64,000 bases of DNA from Amyloporia xantha. Lineage: Eukaryota; Basidiomycota; Agaricomycetes; Polyporales; Adustoporiaceae. Shown here one piece after another: positions 47,312 to 58,345 of this stretch. The DNA is taken from NCBI GenBank assembly GCA_036971615.1, contig JAYKKR010000016.1:186001-250000 (forward strand), given 5' to 3'. The stretch's first letter is position 1, and every line of letters begins with the position of its first letter. The position numbers were made by a program, and so were the translations under genes. The notes beneath the pieces are model-generated. The model did not search any database. It was not told the DNA's origin and saw nothing but the letters and a program-made list of their open reading frames with translations.

Positions 47312-50300
47312 TCAATTGAGACCTGACGGGATTCAAGAAGGCAAGTCAGTATTTAATACAATCATGAGGGTGAACAGAATAGAATCAGTAAAGCATGAAT
47401 GGTATAATTTTGGAATTCGTCAAGGAAAGCCGGGACAAGGAAGCCTCGCCACGGCCGTTCAGACTCGTCATCTGAAGTTCATCATAGAATAACATGTCAG
47501 AAGGGATTGTGTACCTTTTCGGTGAACTTTGATGGTCGGTGGTAGCTCTGTTGTGAAGGTCACAAATGAAAGAGCAGAGACGAAAATAAAAGGCTGGTGA
47601 AACAGACGCTTACAAAAATCCATCGCCAGGGACAAGCAGGGACAAACAGCAGAAGCTGGTATCTCCGGATGGATCTAATGCATATACCAGACTCTGGCCC
47701 AACGGCACCGATAATCATCCGCTGGCAATTGCTCTTTTTCTACTGAAAATCTAGGAATTTATACTCCGGATCCATGCTAGTAAGTCACGTAGAGTGTACT
47801 CCGCTGGCAACTTACAGTAAGTGAAGTTCACCGTTCTCCTATGTAAATATCTGTGATTCCACTATGCATCTCCTGCAGTGATTAGAGCGGATACTTCGTT
47901 CAATCCTCGCATGCTCAGGAATTCTGACTCTCAATACTCTCCCTCTTGCTCCCACAACGCTGTGGAAGGGAAATATGTACGCGTAGAAAATGTGGTCGAT
48001 CGAGACATGTCTCTTTCTCCGGGTTTCTTTTGTTTTTCTTCTGCTCTTCTCTCGCTCTTTATTGTCTCTCAGACTCATCGGGCGAACCCCTAGATTACAA
48101 ACGTCCTCGACTTTCGGATGATGGAAAGTCCGAAGGCGAACGTACGGTATGGTAAGTCGGACGGCGTAGGCGCGACGACCGAAGGAAGCGACAACCCGCT
48201 CCCGAGGGCAGCGGGTTGCGCAGCAAATTAATATTCAGGATGCGTCTCGGGGCTTTGCAAGTCCGTCGAGACATTGCCCGATGATGTCGATGACGAGCCA
48301 AGCCCGAAGTTCGAGCTTACACTGTTTGTGCCGGCGACTTGGCTCCCAAAACATTTCCTCATTTAGCATTTCTCCTTCCGAATTTGTATGTTTTTCTTTT
48401 CTCTTCTGTCAAGCACTCGGTGTCCTCGGGCACTGCAAGTCAAATTTAGCTTCGACTCGTACGTCATGTCTTATACTTCGAAGCTTTGCACCGTATATAA
48501 GGGCGCCTCCCGCCTTCGAATGGATCCCATCCAACTTTTCCCCCTTTTCCTTAGAGTTTGAAAGCCCCATTTTCGAGTCTTGAGAGCTACACGAACGAGC
48601 GACGAGAGTGTCGTGTGCGCCGAGCTTAGAATCCGAGTCTAGCTTCTTCCGCGATTTTTCTAGGTGACGTAGCGGCTTCCAATCAATTTCGAGGATTATA
48701 AAACGAGTATACAAGACGATCTATCAACGCCTCCGACGCGCATGTAGCGGCCACCAAAACCACCCGATAATCAATCCTTTCTACCGGCGCTAGCCAGCCT
48801 CTCCTCGTCGACGACCTATCGAACTCCTGTGTGTGCACTACTTAGTTTCTTCTATTTTGTCTTAGCTCGCCGCGCCTCTCCCTTCTACAGCGCACATTTG
48901 CGCAAAACGTACTGTGGTCTCCGAGAACATGTACATAATTTAAGCCAGCTTTCTTGGTAGGCATTAGACCTCCATTCGGAATTTTACTTTGGAAATTAAT
49001 ATTGAAATGTCTAGCAGCTAGTTTGAGCATCCTTATATGTGCAGGTGAGCCTGCCGAGCTACAGTACGTTTCGCTTCTCGTGTACCAGTAAATCACATGA
49101 AGAAGACAAGTTGCATCCTGACGGCTCCAACTTGAAAGTTCAATATACAATTGGGTATCTCTCGATGCGTAGCCTCATAATGTATAACGTGAGCCTGTGA
49201 CTAACTTCGTCCCTGTATAATATCTTGTGAATAGGCTAATCAGGAGACGGAAGCTATGCATTACGAGATACTGAACTGCACATCGGCTGAACATCCAGTA
49301 CCTTCTCCACCGGTTCTGCCGACAGCTCCAGTCGGCGATATTGCGAGGCGCTCATGAACCCATCGCCACTACAGTAGTTGGCGCGTTTCCCGACCCATTT
49401 TCCGCGCTTGCACTATTGAGTAAGTAATCTCATCCTCTTGTCAGAACGAGCGTTTGCGTCGATCCCATATCTACGCCATCCTCACATGACTGCCACCGAG
49501 AACTCCCCGTCCAGAGCCTCGGAAGCGCCTGCTAATTCATCCTTTGTCCACCTGCCTCCTTCGCACAACCTCCGTTATCGTCCACAGGTTCGACGACACA
49601 CAACTGACGTTCTAGACCTTTATTATTATAGCCTCCCCAACGTGCCTGGTCCAGTCATCCCCGGGATTCATACGTCCACATGCCTAAGGGACGCAAGCGC
49701 TTAAAGAATACCAGTTCTGCGCTTGGGTGTCTTTCTTCGCGTTCTAGCGGGAGAATGAGACCAAGTAGCTTCGCGATAATGTGTGCGTCCCCTTGTCTGG
49801 CTCCGCATTGCTATATTGCCCGCCCGTTTCTGCAGTCCAGGTGCAGGTCACCGGATAGGGCGCGATCATCGTCAGCCTGATACACCGCAGCGCCCAGGAC
49901 CCGGGCTGGGGCCACCGTGCATGCAGGCCTGAAGCGCGCAACGATACACGATGTAGGTGACCATAGCTCGACGACAGGATCGACGCGAGTCGGATTCAGA
50001 AAGGGCGGGCGACTGCACTACCCAGTCAAGGGCGTCTTGCTACCGCCGCCACCCAGGGCAGACGCTCAGCATGCGCATTGGGTCCGTGTTCTTGACGTGA
50101 GCGGATGCAGTTGCAGGTCACGCTGTTGCATGCAGGCAGCCGGCTGGCAAGGCACGCTTCGATTGAGGTGTGCGGAAGCTGCTACACGAGTTCCTGATTC
50201 GTACGTGCTCCAGGTTCTGCCGCGACGCACTGTGGTTTCAATGCAGGATAACGGGCTATTCCTCGCGACATGTGCTCGGCACAGGAGTGCAGGACTGGCT

Positions 50301-51479
50301 GGTCGGTTTGACGGCGTCGGCATTGACCCATACAGGATGGCTTGGGAATTGATATTCCCAGGTGGCAGACCTCTCTAGTACACGACAGGCTAGTGTGCAC
50401 ACGGAGCCTCCTGGCCGCTCGTAAACGCCCAGGATGATGATGTTCTGTACACATTTTGCCTCAGGGTCCTGCTTCGCCGGTTAAATTCATTTTTCGCGTG
50501 TGAACTCCATTCTTCGCGTTCATTCGGTGCTCTTTATGGCACTAATGGCTGGCAAGCTAATCTAGGGTTGAATCTAATTCTGTCGTTCCTCCTGCGGTTG
50601 TTGCAGCGAGATCCAGCTCAACGAGGGTGACTGTAACGGACGTCAGACCAAGGTTCGACGGCCACGTCGTACTTCTGACCCACATGTACTATCGTCTTGC
50701 TCGTTTCAAAATGTCTATTCCGATATCGCAACTGCGCTGATCTGGAGTAATCGCGATCCGTCGGCGATCGACAGGGTGCTCCTGGAACGCATGGAGGTAG
50801 CACGGAATCGCGATGTTTACTAGCCATCGTCGGACACGTCTGATTGTGCAGGAACGCTCGTCTTAGGCCTCGGCGGGTATGCTCTGGGGATAAGAGGCTC
50901 TGATGGACCATTACGCTGGTGACTCTTACCACGCTTTGATCGAACCCTGTTAACAGGTGGAGTGGGAAGATGCTCAAGGGAATAGATGATGATCACCGTC
51001 AGCACTTGGAATTTCTCCCGCACATATATTAAACACTGAAACCGAAAACAGTTCGCCCCCGGCGGGTGCGGAGACATCTGACGTGACGAGCAGTGGGTGG
51101 CGTGTGCGGCGGAAGCGAAATGTTGCGGGGCAGTGGGCGGGTCAATAATGGGAGAACGCTGAAGCGGGAACAGATCGTATCTAGATACGTAAATACTATC
51201 GGAGATGGACCTATCGGGGAGAAGAGTAGAATACACTGCACGTCGGAAGGGAAGATGAAGAGGAGGGAAGAGCTAAAGGGGAACGCTCTATCGTGCTATG
51301 AGAAGTCGACTGGGAGAAGGGGGAATCCAGTGCTGCCTTACAGGAGGGGCACGTGCCATGATTGTCTATCCCGATCGTAAGTTGCCGATTCGAGTGGCGT
51401 CTATCTGCCGTTGTCAACTTCAAGTCTTATATCTTGCTCTGATGAGCACTCACCTCTCCGCGTCTCTCATCTCCCGCCC
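47312..51479. other. 4.2-kb stretch without convincing genes
   Basis: No complete gene could be built. Coding-like patches on the + strand are: 48073-48153 (DSSGEPLDYKRPRLSDDGKS, ending at a GTAAGT donor), 48241-48366 (ETLPDDVDDEPSPKFELTLF then VPATWLPKHFLI and a stop), and 49487-49590 (an ATG followed by TATENSPSRASEAPANSSF, ending at CAG/GTTCG). They may be remnants of decayed genes or a gene whose exons I could not connect. A TATATAAGG motif lies at 48493. The region just left of 51480 is the promoter of transcription factor B. Confidence 0.4.
48073..48366 (+). pseudogene. Possible decayed gene fragment
   Basis: Two exon-like pieces, 48073-48153 and about 48241-48366, are separated by a GTAAGT...TTCAG interval that contains an 8-bp hairpin (AACCCGCT/AGCGGGTT). 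The first reads SSGEPLDYKRPRLSDDGKS, a phrase resembling the leader of basidiomycete BTB-domain proteins. The second reads SPKFELTLFVPATWLPKHF. Their frames do not join across the obvious splice sites, so either the gene is broken or the splicing is different. No domain is identified. Confidence 0.25.
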
Positions 51480-54400
51480 ATGGATACTTTCGACTCTCTC
51501 TCTGCCCTTCCCATTGCCTCCTCCAGTAATCCCAACGGCGTTCCCACTGCCTTCAAAAAGCGAAAGCGCGGCGCGACTCGTCTCTCTTGTGCAGAATGTA
51601 GAAGGTGCGTCCCTCAGATCGGTGCCATGATTGTATTGCCCACCTGCACGACACGATGCACATCCAGATTGAAATTACGTTGTGACCGTCAGATCCCTTG
51701 TGGATCCTGTATCAAGAGAGGCTGCTCAGCTATATGCCCAGATGGTAAGTATCCCCCAGTTTCTCGTCCGAGACGGCGCTAGAACCCCCTCCAAAGGCTC
51801 TTTGACAACAGGCAAGGGCAACCGGTCAATATTCAGTCTCTATCTCCTGAAGTCTGGCTCATCGTTCCCCAGTAGATTTGTTCTAGCCTCAACCCAGGAA
51901 CTGCACGAGAAAATCACCGTCCTCTCCACCCGCATCCGTGATCTTGAAGACGGCCTGCGTACGGAACACGCGTCCAATTCGATCGACCCACATCCGCTCC
52001 TCGCCGATGACCTGCTGCTCATCAAAGCGCCTATTCAGCGCGAGGGCGTCGCTCAGCTCGCCGCTGCTAATGCCGCGGCGCTCGACGAGCAGAACGCTGA
52101 TATTGTCGACTCTTTTGGGTCCTTGGCTATCAGTGATACCGGCCGGACCAGCTATTTCGGGCAGGCAACCAGCTCCTGGGTACGTATCCTGATCAGTGTA
52201 TCTTCCCTGTCTTCTCATGTCACTTTCGTCCCCACGTTCTGCAGTACTTCCTTACGGTACGTAATAGCCTATCCCCGTGATGGACAGTATCGTAATTGCA
52301 TTTGCAGAACGAGAGTACCCGTGAGGAAGACAGGGATCATCGGCAGGCGAATCTGCGTATGCTCCTACCACCAGAGGTCTTGGCACTGAGTGGCGTGTTC
52401 CCTGTGGCACCGCACATTCCCCCCACGGTCGATTCGGAGTCGGACCGACTCGAGCGTCTGCGCACTCTGTACTGGTACCTCCCACCAGCGGACGAAGCGG
52501 CTGAGCTGCGCCATATATACTTCCAACACGCGGCGTGGATGTGCGTACGCTTCACTCGCCATAGACGCCCGCGCTGACATGTTGCTCTGCCCGATAGGTA
52601 CAACCCGATGTCGCTCGCGGCATTTAACGAACAAGCATTCTTCGTGTTTTACAACCCGAATGCTGCGCCATCGATGGACGACCCTCTCCTTTCGCATCAG
52701 CTCGCGCTGATGTTCATGGTGCTTGCGATCGGGTCTCTCATGGATCTGACGCGGCCTGCGTACAATATGGAAGCGGAGAAGTATCACCAGCTTGCACGTG
52801 CGGCTCTGTTCCAAAGCCCCATTTTCGAAGAACCGACCCTCAGTGCTGTCCAGGCGCTGGTGAGTGCAGGATCCCCTCCTTCGGGTCATCGGCGCGCCGC
52901 TCATGTGTGGGGTACGGCATTCGTTCGCAGTATTTGATGACGTTTTACCTCTTCCTGTGCGAGCGACATGGGACCGGCGTGGGCACGCGCTGGGCTTTCA
53001 TGGGGCTTGCCGTGAAATTGAGTATTAGCGTGCGTAGGCTACGATGTGATGTTCTTTGTGCGCTGTTCTTACCTGATATGTTTCATTGCGCAGATGGGAT
53101 TGCGTAAGTGCTGATGCGCTGGCCTGGAAGCATATGGGGTCTGTTGCTGATGTCATCATCAGATCGTGATGCTGGTCGATGGAAGGTTGAGTCCACCGAG
53201 ATCCAGCGGCGACGCGAAATATTCTGGGAGGTATACACCTATGACTTCCTGCAGGTGAGTGATACCGTAAAGCCTTACTGCCGAGGCCGTGCTAACTCAT
53301 CGATGGCCAGTCGTTCACCCTCGGGCGGCCGCCATCTTTCTCGATAGCACATATAGATTGCAGAAAGCCTTACAGCGAAGATCCCAATAGTGAAGAAACA
53401 TGTAAGCGATGTTCCGTCATGTGTCGGCAGCACGCTCATGCGCACGCAGTTCACTGGTGGAAGCACAGGTTCACGTCCGAATGCATGAATTCGGTGTATG
53501 ACCAGGCGTTCGGGGCGAAGACGCCGACGTACAAAACCGTGCTGCAGCTCGACAGCAAGCTGCGCTCGTTCCCTGTACCGCCCCTCCTCCAGATTGCAGG
53601 CTTCGGTGGTGCAGAGACGCGGGTGGCCCAATACGCGGACAGCGTGCCCCTCATCCTGCAGCGGCACACCGTTCTTGCGATCAGGGAATCAAGTGCGTAT
53701 ACACTGTCAGGCTGCGCCATCTGATGACCGGCGTCTAACCCGAGTTGTAGACTTGCTGTACATGCACCGAGGATTCTTCGCGCGAGCCATCAGCGATCAC
53801 CCGCAAGATCCCTTGGGCAGCCCCTACGGCAGCTCGTTTATCGCCGCGTATCGCAGCGCGGGTTCGCTTATCGCGCTCGTGCGCAATGTCCATTCACAGC
53901 TCAAGGAGCTCACGGAACGTATGTGGTTCCTGTGGACACATCTCTTTTCGTGCACTGTACGTCGATCGTGATCTCAGACCGGTTGTTGCGATGTCAGGCT
54001 GATGGGGCTTCCGCAGATCGTCCTGGGATCGATCGTCACCCGGTGTCCATCCATGAGCCTGGCTCCGTCGGCCCTGGTGCAGCTGGACTCGGCGTGCGAG
54101 CTGTTTGCGAAGACGGCGCGGTTCTTCCACGCGGAAAAAGTGTTGGTGCGTACGGCGCAGTCTCAATTTTAGTGTTTCGCGGATCTTGGTTGAGCGTGAA
54201 ACCAACAGAATATCATGATGAACCTCCGCGAGCGGGCTCACGCGAGCCTCGCTGCCCACCGTCACTCGCCTTCGCGCAGTGGTAGTGGCGCCTCAGAGCC
54301 GACAACTCCTGCCGACGCAGACGACGAGTTGAGCATCCTTGGCGGACGCACGCGGCTTGTCGCCTCGAAGGAAAAATCCATGTCGCCGCAGATCATGGAC

Positions 54401-54877
54401 CGGTCGCCGACGTCGCTAAACCCGATCGTGCCGCTGCCGCTGAAGGATGCGGATTGGCAGCAGGAGTCGGTGCTACAATACCTGCGGACGTTCGCGTCAC
54501 CCGCGCCTGGACAACAGTCGTCGGCGTCAGTATACAATGTCGCGCAAGGCGCCCACCGCAATGGTGTGATGCATCAGCACTCGCCATCCTACGAGCACCC
54601 ACAGATGCAGGAGTTGTCTCCGATCACCACGTCCTTTGGGCAGGCGGGCGAAGCGTACCAGGCGTCCCAGGCAAATCCAGGGATGCTGCAGATGGAGGGC
54701 ATGCTGCCACAGTACTTCCCCGTGTTCGACTATGCGTCGGGGAACCAGGACATGTTCGTGGCTTCCCCTTCCAACTCGCTGGATGGTGGAGATCCGCGGT
54801 CGTACTCCCCCGAGACGAGCCTGCAGAGTACGTGGCAGGACTTTGTCGCACAAATGGGTGGGATCGTGCCTTCTTGA
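51480..54877 (+). CDS. Zn(II)2Cys6 fungal transcription factor, copy B
   Basis: Fifteen exons (51480-51604, 51668-51744, 51797-51824, 51876-52179, 52245-52256, 52308-52540, 52598-52859, 52931-53029, 53094-53103, 53163-53254, 53311-53401, 53450-53692, 53751-53956, 54017-54145, 54209-54877) give 859 residues. The binuclear cluster is C37-x2-C40-x6-C47-x5-C53-x2-C56-x8-C65 after KKRKR. Next come a coiled coil (LHEKITVLSTRIRDLEDGL), the helical fungal-trans region (LGRPPSFS, IDCRKPYS, MNSVYDQAFGAKTPTYKTVL, YMHRGFFARAI, LTERMWFLWTHLFSC) and a Ser/Pro/Gln-rich tail ending TWQDFVAQMGGIVPS. Eight of its exons have exactly the length of those in copy A. Copy B lacks two introns present in A (inside the zinc cluster and after GSL). 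The acceptor at 51870-51875 is CAGTAG, so both AGs are usable and would add one Arg. Targets are unknown. Confidence 0.92.
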
Positions 54878-55373
54878 GAGGTGTATTGTGTCGAGTCTGT
54901 TGGGGTGGTATAGCCGAGATGTGAGGTGCAATGTGTCTGCTCGTTCTGGGGTATCATCTCCTACACAAGATACAGCTGGTGGGGCTTGATACGATACCCG
55001 TTCTTCCTTCTTGTGCTCTCTTACTTGTTGAGTTTTGTAACTTCTGGATGTATTAGGCCCGACATATACATGGCATGTACAATACGTACTATGGCTAATG
55101 ACAAAACTGTATTAATCTGAGCTAGAGATTCTGAGTTACCGGCATCTCCGAGAGATCGTATGGATGACAATTTCAAATTGCATGGGCAGGGACCTTTATC
55201 ACGTGACTGAGTGTCGATCGCGTGGGAGGAGCATGTCTTCTGGCTCTCCAAGTCGGAGCCATTTTGACGTTGCCGCGTTTGCAACCCTCCCGTCGACCAC
55301 GGAATCTGCTCTCCTCCTTGTCATCATCTCGTGCCCAGGAAATTGGAAGAAAACTCTTACTTGCTCGACATCA
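54878..55373. other. Intergenic region before RHO3
   Basis: About 500 bases between the stop of transcription factor B and the ATG of RHO3, both plus strand. The region should hold the 3' UTR of the former and the promoter of the latter. No gene is seen. Confidence 0.45.
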
Positions 55374-56529
55374 ATGCCGCGATGTGGTAGCAACCCCAGG
55401 CCGACGTTTGGTAGAGGGAGACCGGTGCGTGGAAATTACCCCACATTCTTGTTCCATGTGCAACCACATACTGAGTGCGAATCACCGGTAACCCAGATCC
55501 AGCGCAAGATAGTTGTCTGCGGGGACGGAGCTACCGGTACGTATCAGTCAAGCCAATTTGACAGTTGGAATGACTCTTCCGATGATCGCAGGCAAGACAT
55601 CATTGCTGAACGTCTTTACGCGTGGCTGGTTCTCAGCTGTGTAGTGCGTCGAAAGGCTCTTGTTTCACACGCTGAAGTGCTGACGGACTTGTAGCGAACC
55701 AACCGTATTCGAGAACTATGTGCATGATATGTATGTGGACGACCAGCTCGTTGAACTGAGTCTCTGGGATACCGCCGGTATGCGATCTCCGCTCGCCTTA
55801 CCGGGCGTGTAGGCTCAAGAGCTGACGTTTTCAGTCCTCGCCCAGGGCAGGAAGAATTTGATCGTCTGCGGTCGTTAAGCTATGCGGAGACGCATGTTGT
55901 CATGCTATGCTTCTCGGTGAGTCAGGTCAATTGGCATGCCACGCTACGTTTGCCGACGTCTTCTATTCAGGTGGATAGCCCCACATCACTCGACAATATC
56001 GAAGCAAAGGTCAGTGTACCGTCTGTCGAAAGAGGGTCGTCTCTTAGATATCGACTTTATCGCAGTGGATTGACGAGGTTCTGGAGTATTGTCCTGGAGT
56101 GAAAGTAAGTTTCAATACATCATATTCCCACCGCTCGTCAGATTTATATTTCTCTCACAGCTTGTACTCGTCGGTGAGCAAGCTGCGAGTCTGGCTAGCC
56201 CGAATTATGTCTCTGACGTCATACAATATTAGCGCTGAAATGTGATTTGCGAGAGGACCGCACAGTGCAAGAGCGATTAGCACGCTACGGCATGCACACG
56301 GTGCAATATGAAGAAGGGCTTGCCGTCGCACGACGAATACGAGCATCGCGTTACCTAGGTTCGCATGTCCTTCTGGGTTCTCTTCTGATGCTGATGCGTG
56401 TCACACGCAGAATGCAGCGCGAAGCACAACCGCGGCGTCGGCGAGGTCTTCTACGAAGCCACACGTGTCTCGATATCCACACGCGCGAAGGGAACAGGGA
56501 ACTACACAGGCGATTGTGTCATTCTATAG
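55374..56529 (+). CDS. RHO3: Rho-family GTPase Rho3
   Basis: Ten exons (55374-55424, 55497-55536, 55592-55643, 55695-55777, 55846-55916, 55971-56009, 56066-56104, 56161-56173, 56233-56358, 56411-56529) give 210 residues. All small-GTPase motifs are present after splicing: P-loop GDGATGKT 26-33, switch [11 protein letters not shown] with T51, G3 DTAGQEE 73-79, the [10 protein letters not shown]4 region, [10 protein letters not shown]5, and a C-terminal CVIL box for geranylgeranylation. [29 protein letters not shown] is characteristic of fungal Rho3. Rho3 controls polarised exocytosis and actin cables at hyphal tips through exocyst and formins. The P-loop Gly is split by an intron and exon 8 is only 13 nt, so single open frames miss this gene entirely. 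The 17-residue first exon ([17 protein letters not shown]) is the least certain part. Confidence 0.92.
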
Positions 56530-57164
56530 TTCCTCCTCGAGGCTTCGCACAGGCGTTGCGGGCATTCTCCTCACACACACATACCCTTCTCTTATGATAT
56601 CATACATAGAATACTACTTCTTATCCCTGCACTCGGATCTACTCATTTCGGCTCTCGTTCTGCTCGTTGACACCATAACACCATATCTTAATATCCATTG
56701 GATACATTGTTTACCTTTGTACTAACGCCGTATCATTCTGTATTTTTGGAAGATCTGGATGCATCATGTTCATTTTGATTCCATGTCTGAGATGGCGAAT
56801 TGGGGTTCGGGGTATAAACGATCTGTCGGAGGCCACTGCTGTCCATAAAACTGATTTAATGCATGCACCATGGTCCACAAAGGGGTGCTGCCTCTCAAGT
56901 TTTGAGGGGTTATAAATCCCGTCTCACAACATGTCCCGAAGCACGGATAGTGGCTGACCATTGATAAACACGGATGTATACAAAGACATGATGAGCTGAA
57001 TCATATGTACAACATGACACGGACTTTTACCCAGCCAGCTAGGCGAAATCAGTGGCACTGAAATTGGTCATGTACACTCGAGATTGAAACGTCCTAAAGC
57101 CGCTCAAGCATCAGCACAGGAACCACTTGAGGCAATCACAGTGCACGAAGACGTACTCTTTCAT
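56530..57164. other. 3' flank of RHO3 and start of the duplicated unit
   Basis: From about 56744 (TTTTGGAAGATCTG) the sequence matches the stretch starting near 59466, marking the left end of the tandem duplication. The similarity includes shared words such as GATTTAATGCATGCA and the TTTGTATACATCCGTG region (read on the minus strand). No gene is seen; it is the 3' flank of the orphan gene on the minus strand. Confidence 0.55.
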
Positions 57165-58345
57165 TCAGGCTTCATGAAAAAGATTGTCAAGTGCACTGCG
57201 AACAACACGACGCTCCAGTTTGTTCAGTTTTAGGTCACGCTTGAGAAACTCATCCTTCACAGGATCGGATGCCTTCGCAAGCATGCGAATGTGCTTCCCG
57301 TTAGTGGCACCAGCGCGAATGAAGTCTTCAGCCAGTTCCTCCAATTCGAGAGGCCGCAGAAAGTTCACGACCTCGTTGAAGCCGTTGGACGAGGAAGCAT
57401 CATGGGTTCCTTCGAAGCGGCGCAGGGTAACCGGCCGGTTTTTCTGAAATGAGAGGAATATGCAGTCAAACGGATGATTACATATGCTATCGCGGATAAC
57501 TCTGTGACAGCCTGCGAGCACTTACCGGTGCAGAGGTACTAGACTTGGATGTATGACATGGAAGACTCGGAGACTTGTGGGAAACACCGGTCGAGTTTCT
57601 ACTAGCACGGCCGTGTGTACGAAGCACTCGAGTTGGCACGGCCGCCTCATATGCAGGAGTGGAATTATGCGACTCGCGCGCAGCAGTGTGAGGTGGAGAT
57701 ACTTCAACGATATCGTCTGACTGAGGTGAGCTCTCTCTCTCAGTCTCCGAGTTAGATGATCCGGATTCTCCTTCATCACGGTATTCATCGTCTGAGTCAG
57801 GGCTCCTGGGTCGGCGCTTTTGGTGATTAGTCCTCTTCTGCTTGAGGTACCGTCGCAAATATACATCGAAGGGCCATGATCCCTGGTACTGGTTGACCCA
57901 GGGCAACTCCGAACATACCTAGGAATATATTGAGGAGGGCCTCACATAACAAGGAAATTGACTGAACCTGTTCCATGGCCTCCTGCCGCTTGATTGGGTC
58001 TTGTTCGTCGAAATCGCAATCAGGGACCAAGTAATTTCTAGCTACCCGGCGAGCCGATGCCTGGAGATACCAAGCAATACATTCAGTGTGAGCGGACAGA
58101 CATAGTATGACCCATTGAAGTGGTGAGGTTGAGAACGTTGTCTTACTTACAATGAAGGCATGAAATTTTGGTGAGTCATGATCACCCAAACCCATACTGC
58201 GAGCCAGCGAACGTATCGTCGAGTCAGGACCCTTCGGCTGCTTAATATACTTGGATGGAATGTGGACCTCTGCGAGGCACCCACCCATCGCGTGGTTAGT
58301 TGGAAAACATAGGATCCATCGAAAGGACATACGATGGCCGAACAT
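57165..58345 (-). CDS. Orphan protein with SAM-like C-terminus, tandem copy 1
   Basis: Five exons on the minus strand (58333-58345, 58151-58269, 57968-58060, 57526-57918, 57165-57443) give 298 residues. It starts MFGHQVHIPSKYIKQPKG, followed by a helical segment (STIRSLARSMGLGDHDSPKF, then RRVARNYLVPDCDFDEQDPI). ELPWVNQYQGSWPFDVYLRR and a long Ser/Asp/Glu-rich disordered region come next. The C-terminal ~70 residues (FNEVVNFLRPLELEELAEDF, AGATNGKHIRMLAKASDPVK, DEFLKRDLKLNKLERRVVRS) look like a SAM-type helical bundle of a kind frequent in mushroom genomes. I do not recognise a named family or function. The exon model is supported by the neighbouring copy. The 13-nt first exon is the weakest part. 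Conserved splice-like patches upstream (58740-58960) might be additional 5' exons. Confidence 0.72.

Noticed and set aside
55537..55591. RHO3 as a pseudogene lacking the P-loop Lys
   Set aside because: In one frame the P-loop seems truncated after GATG, but a 55-nt GT-AG intron splits the motif and GKTS is restored.
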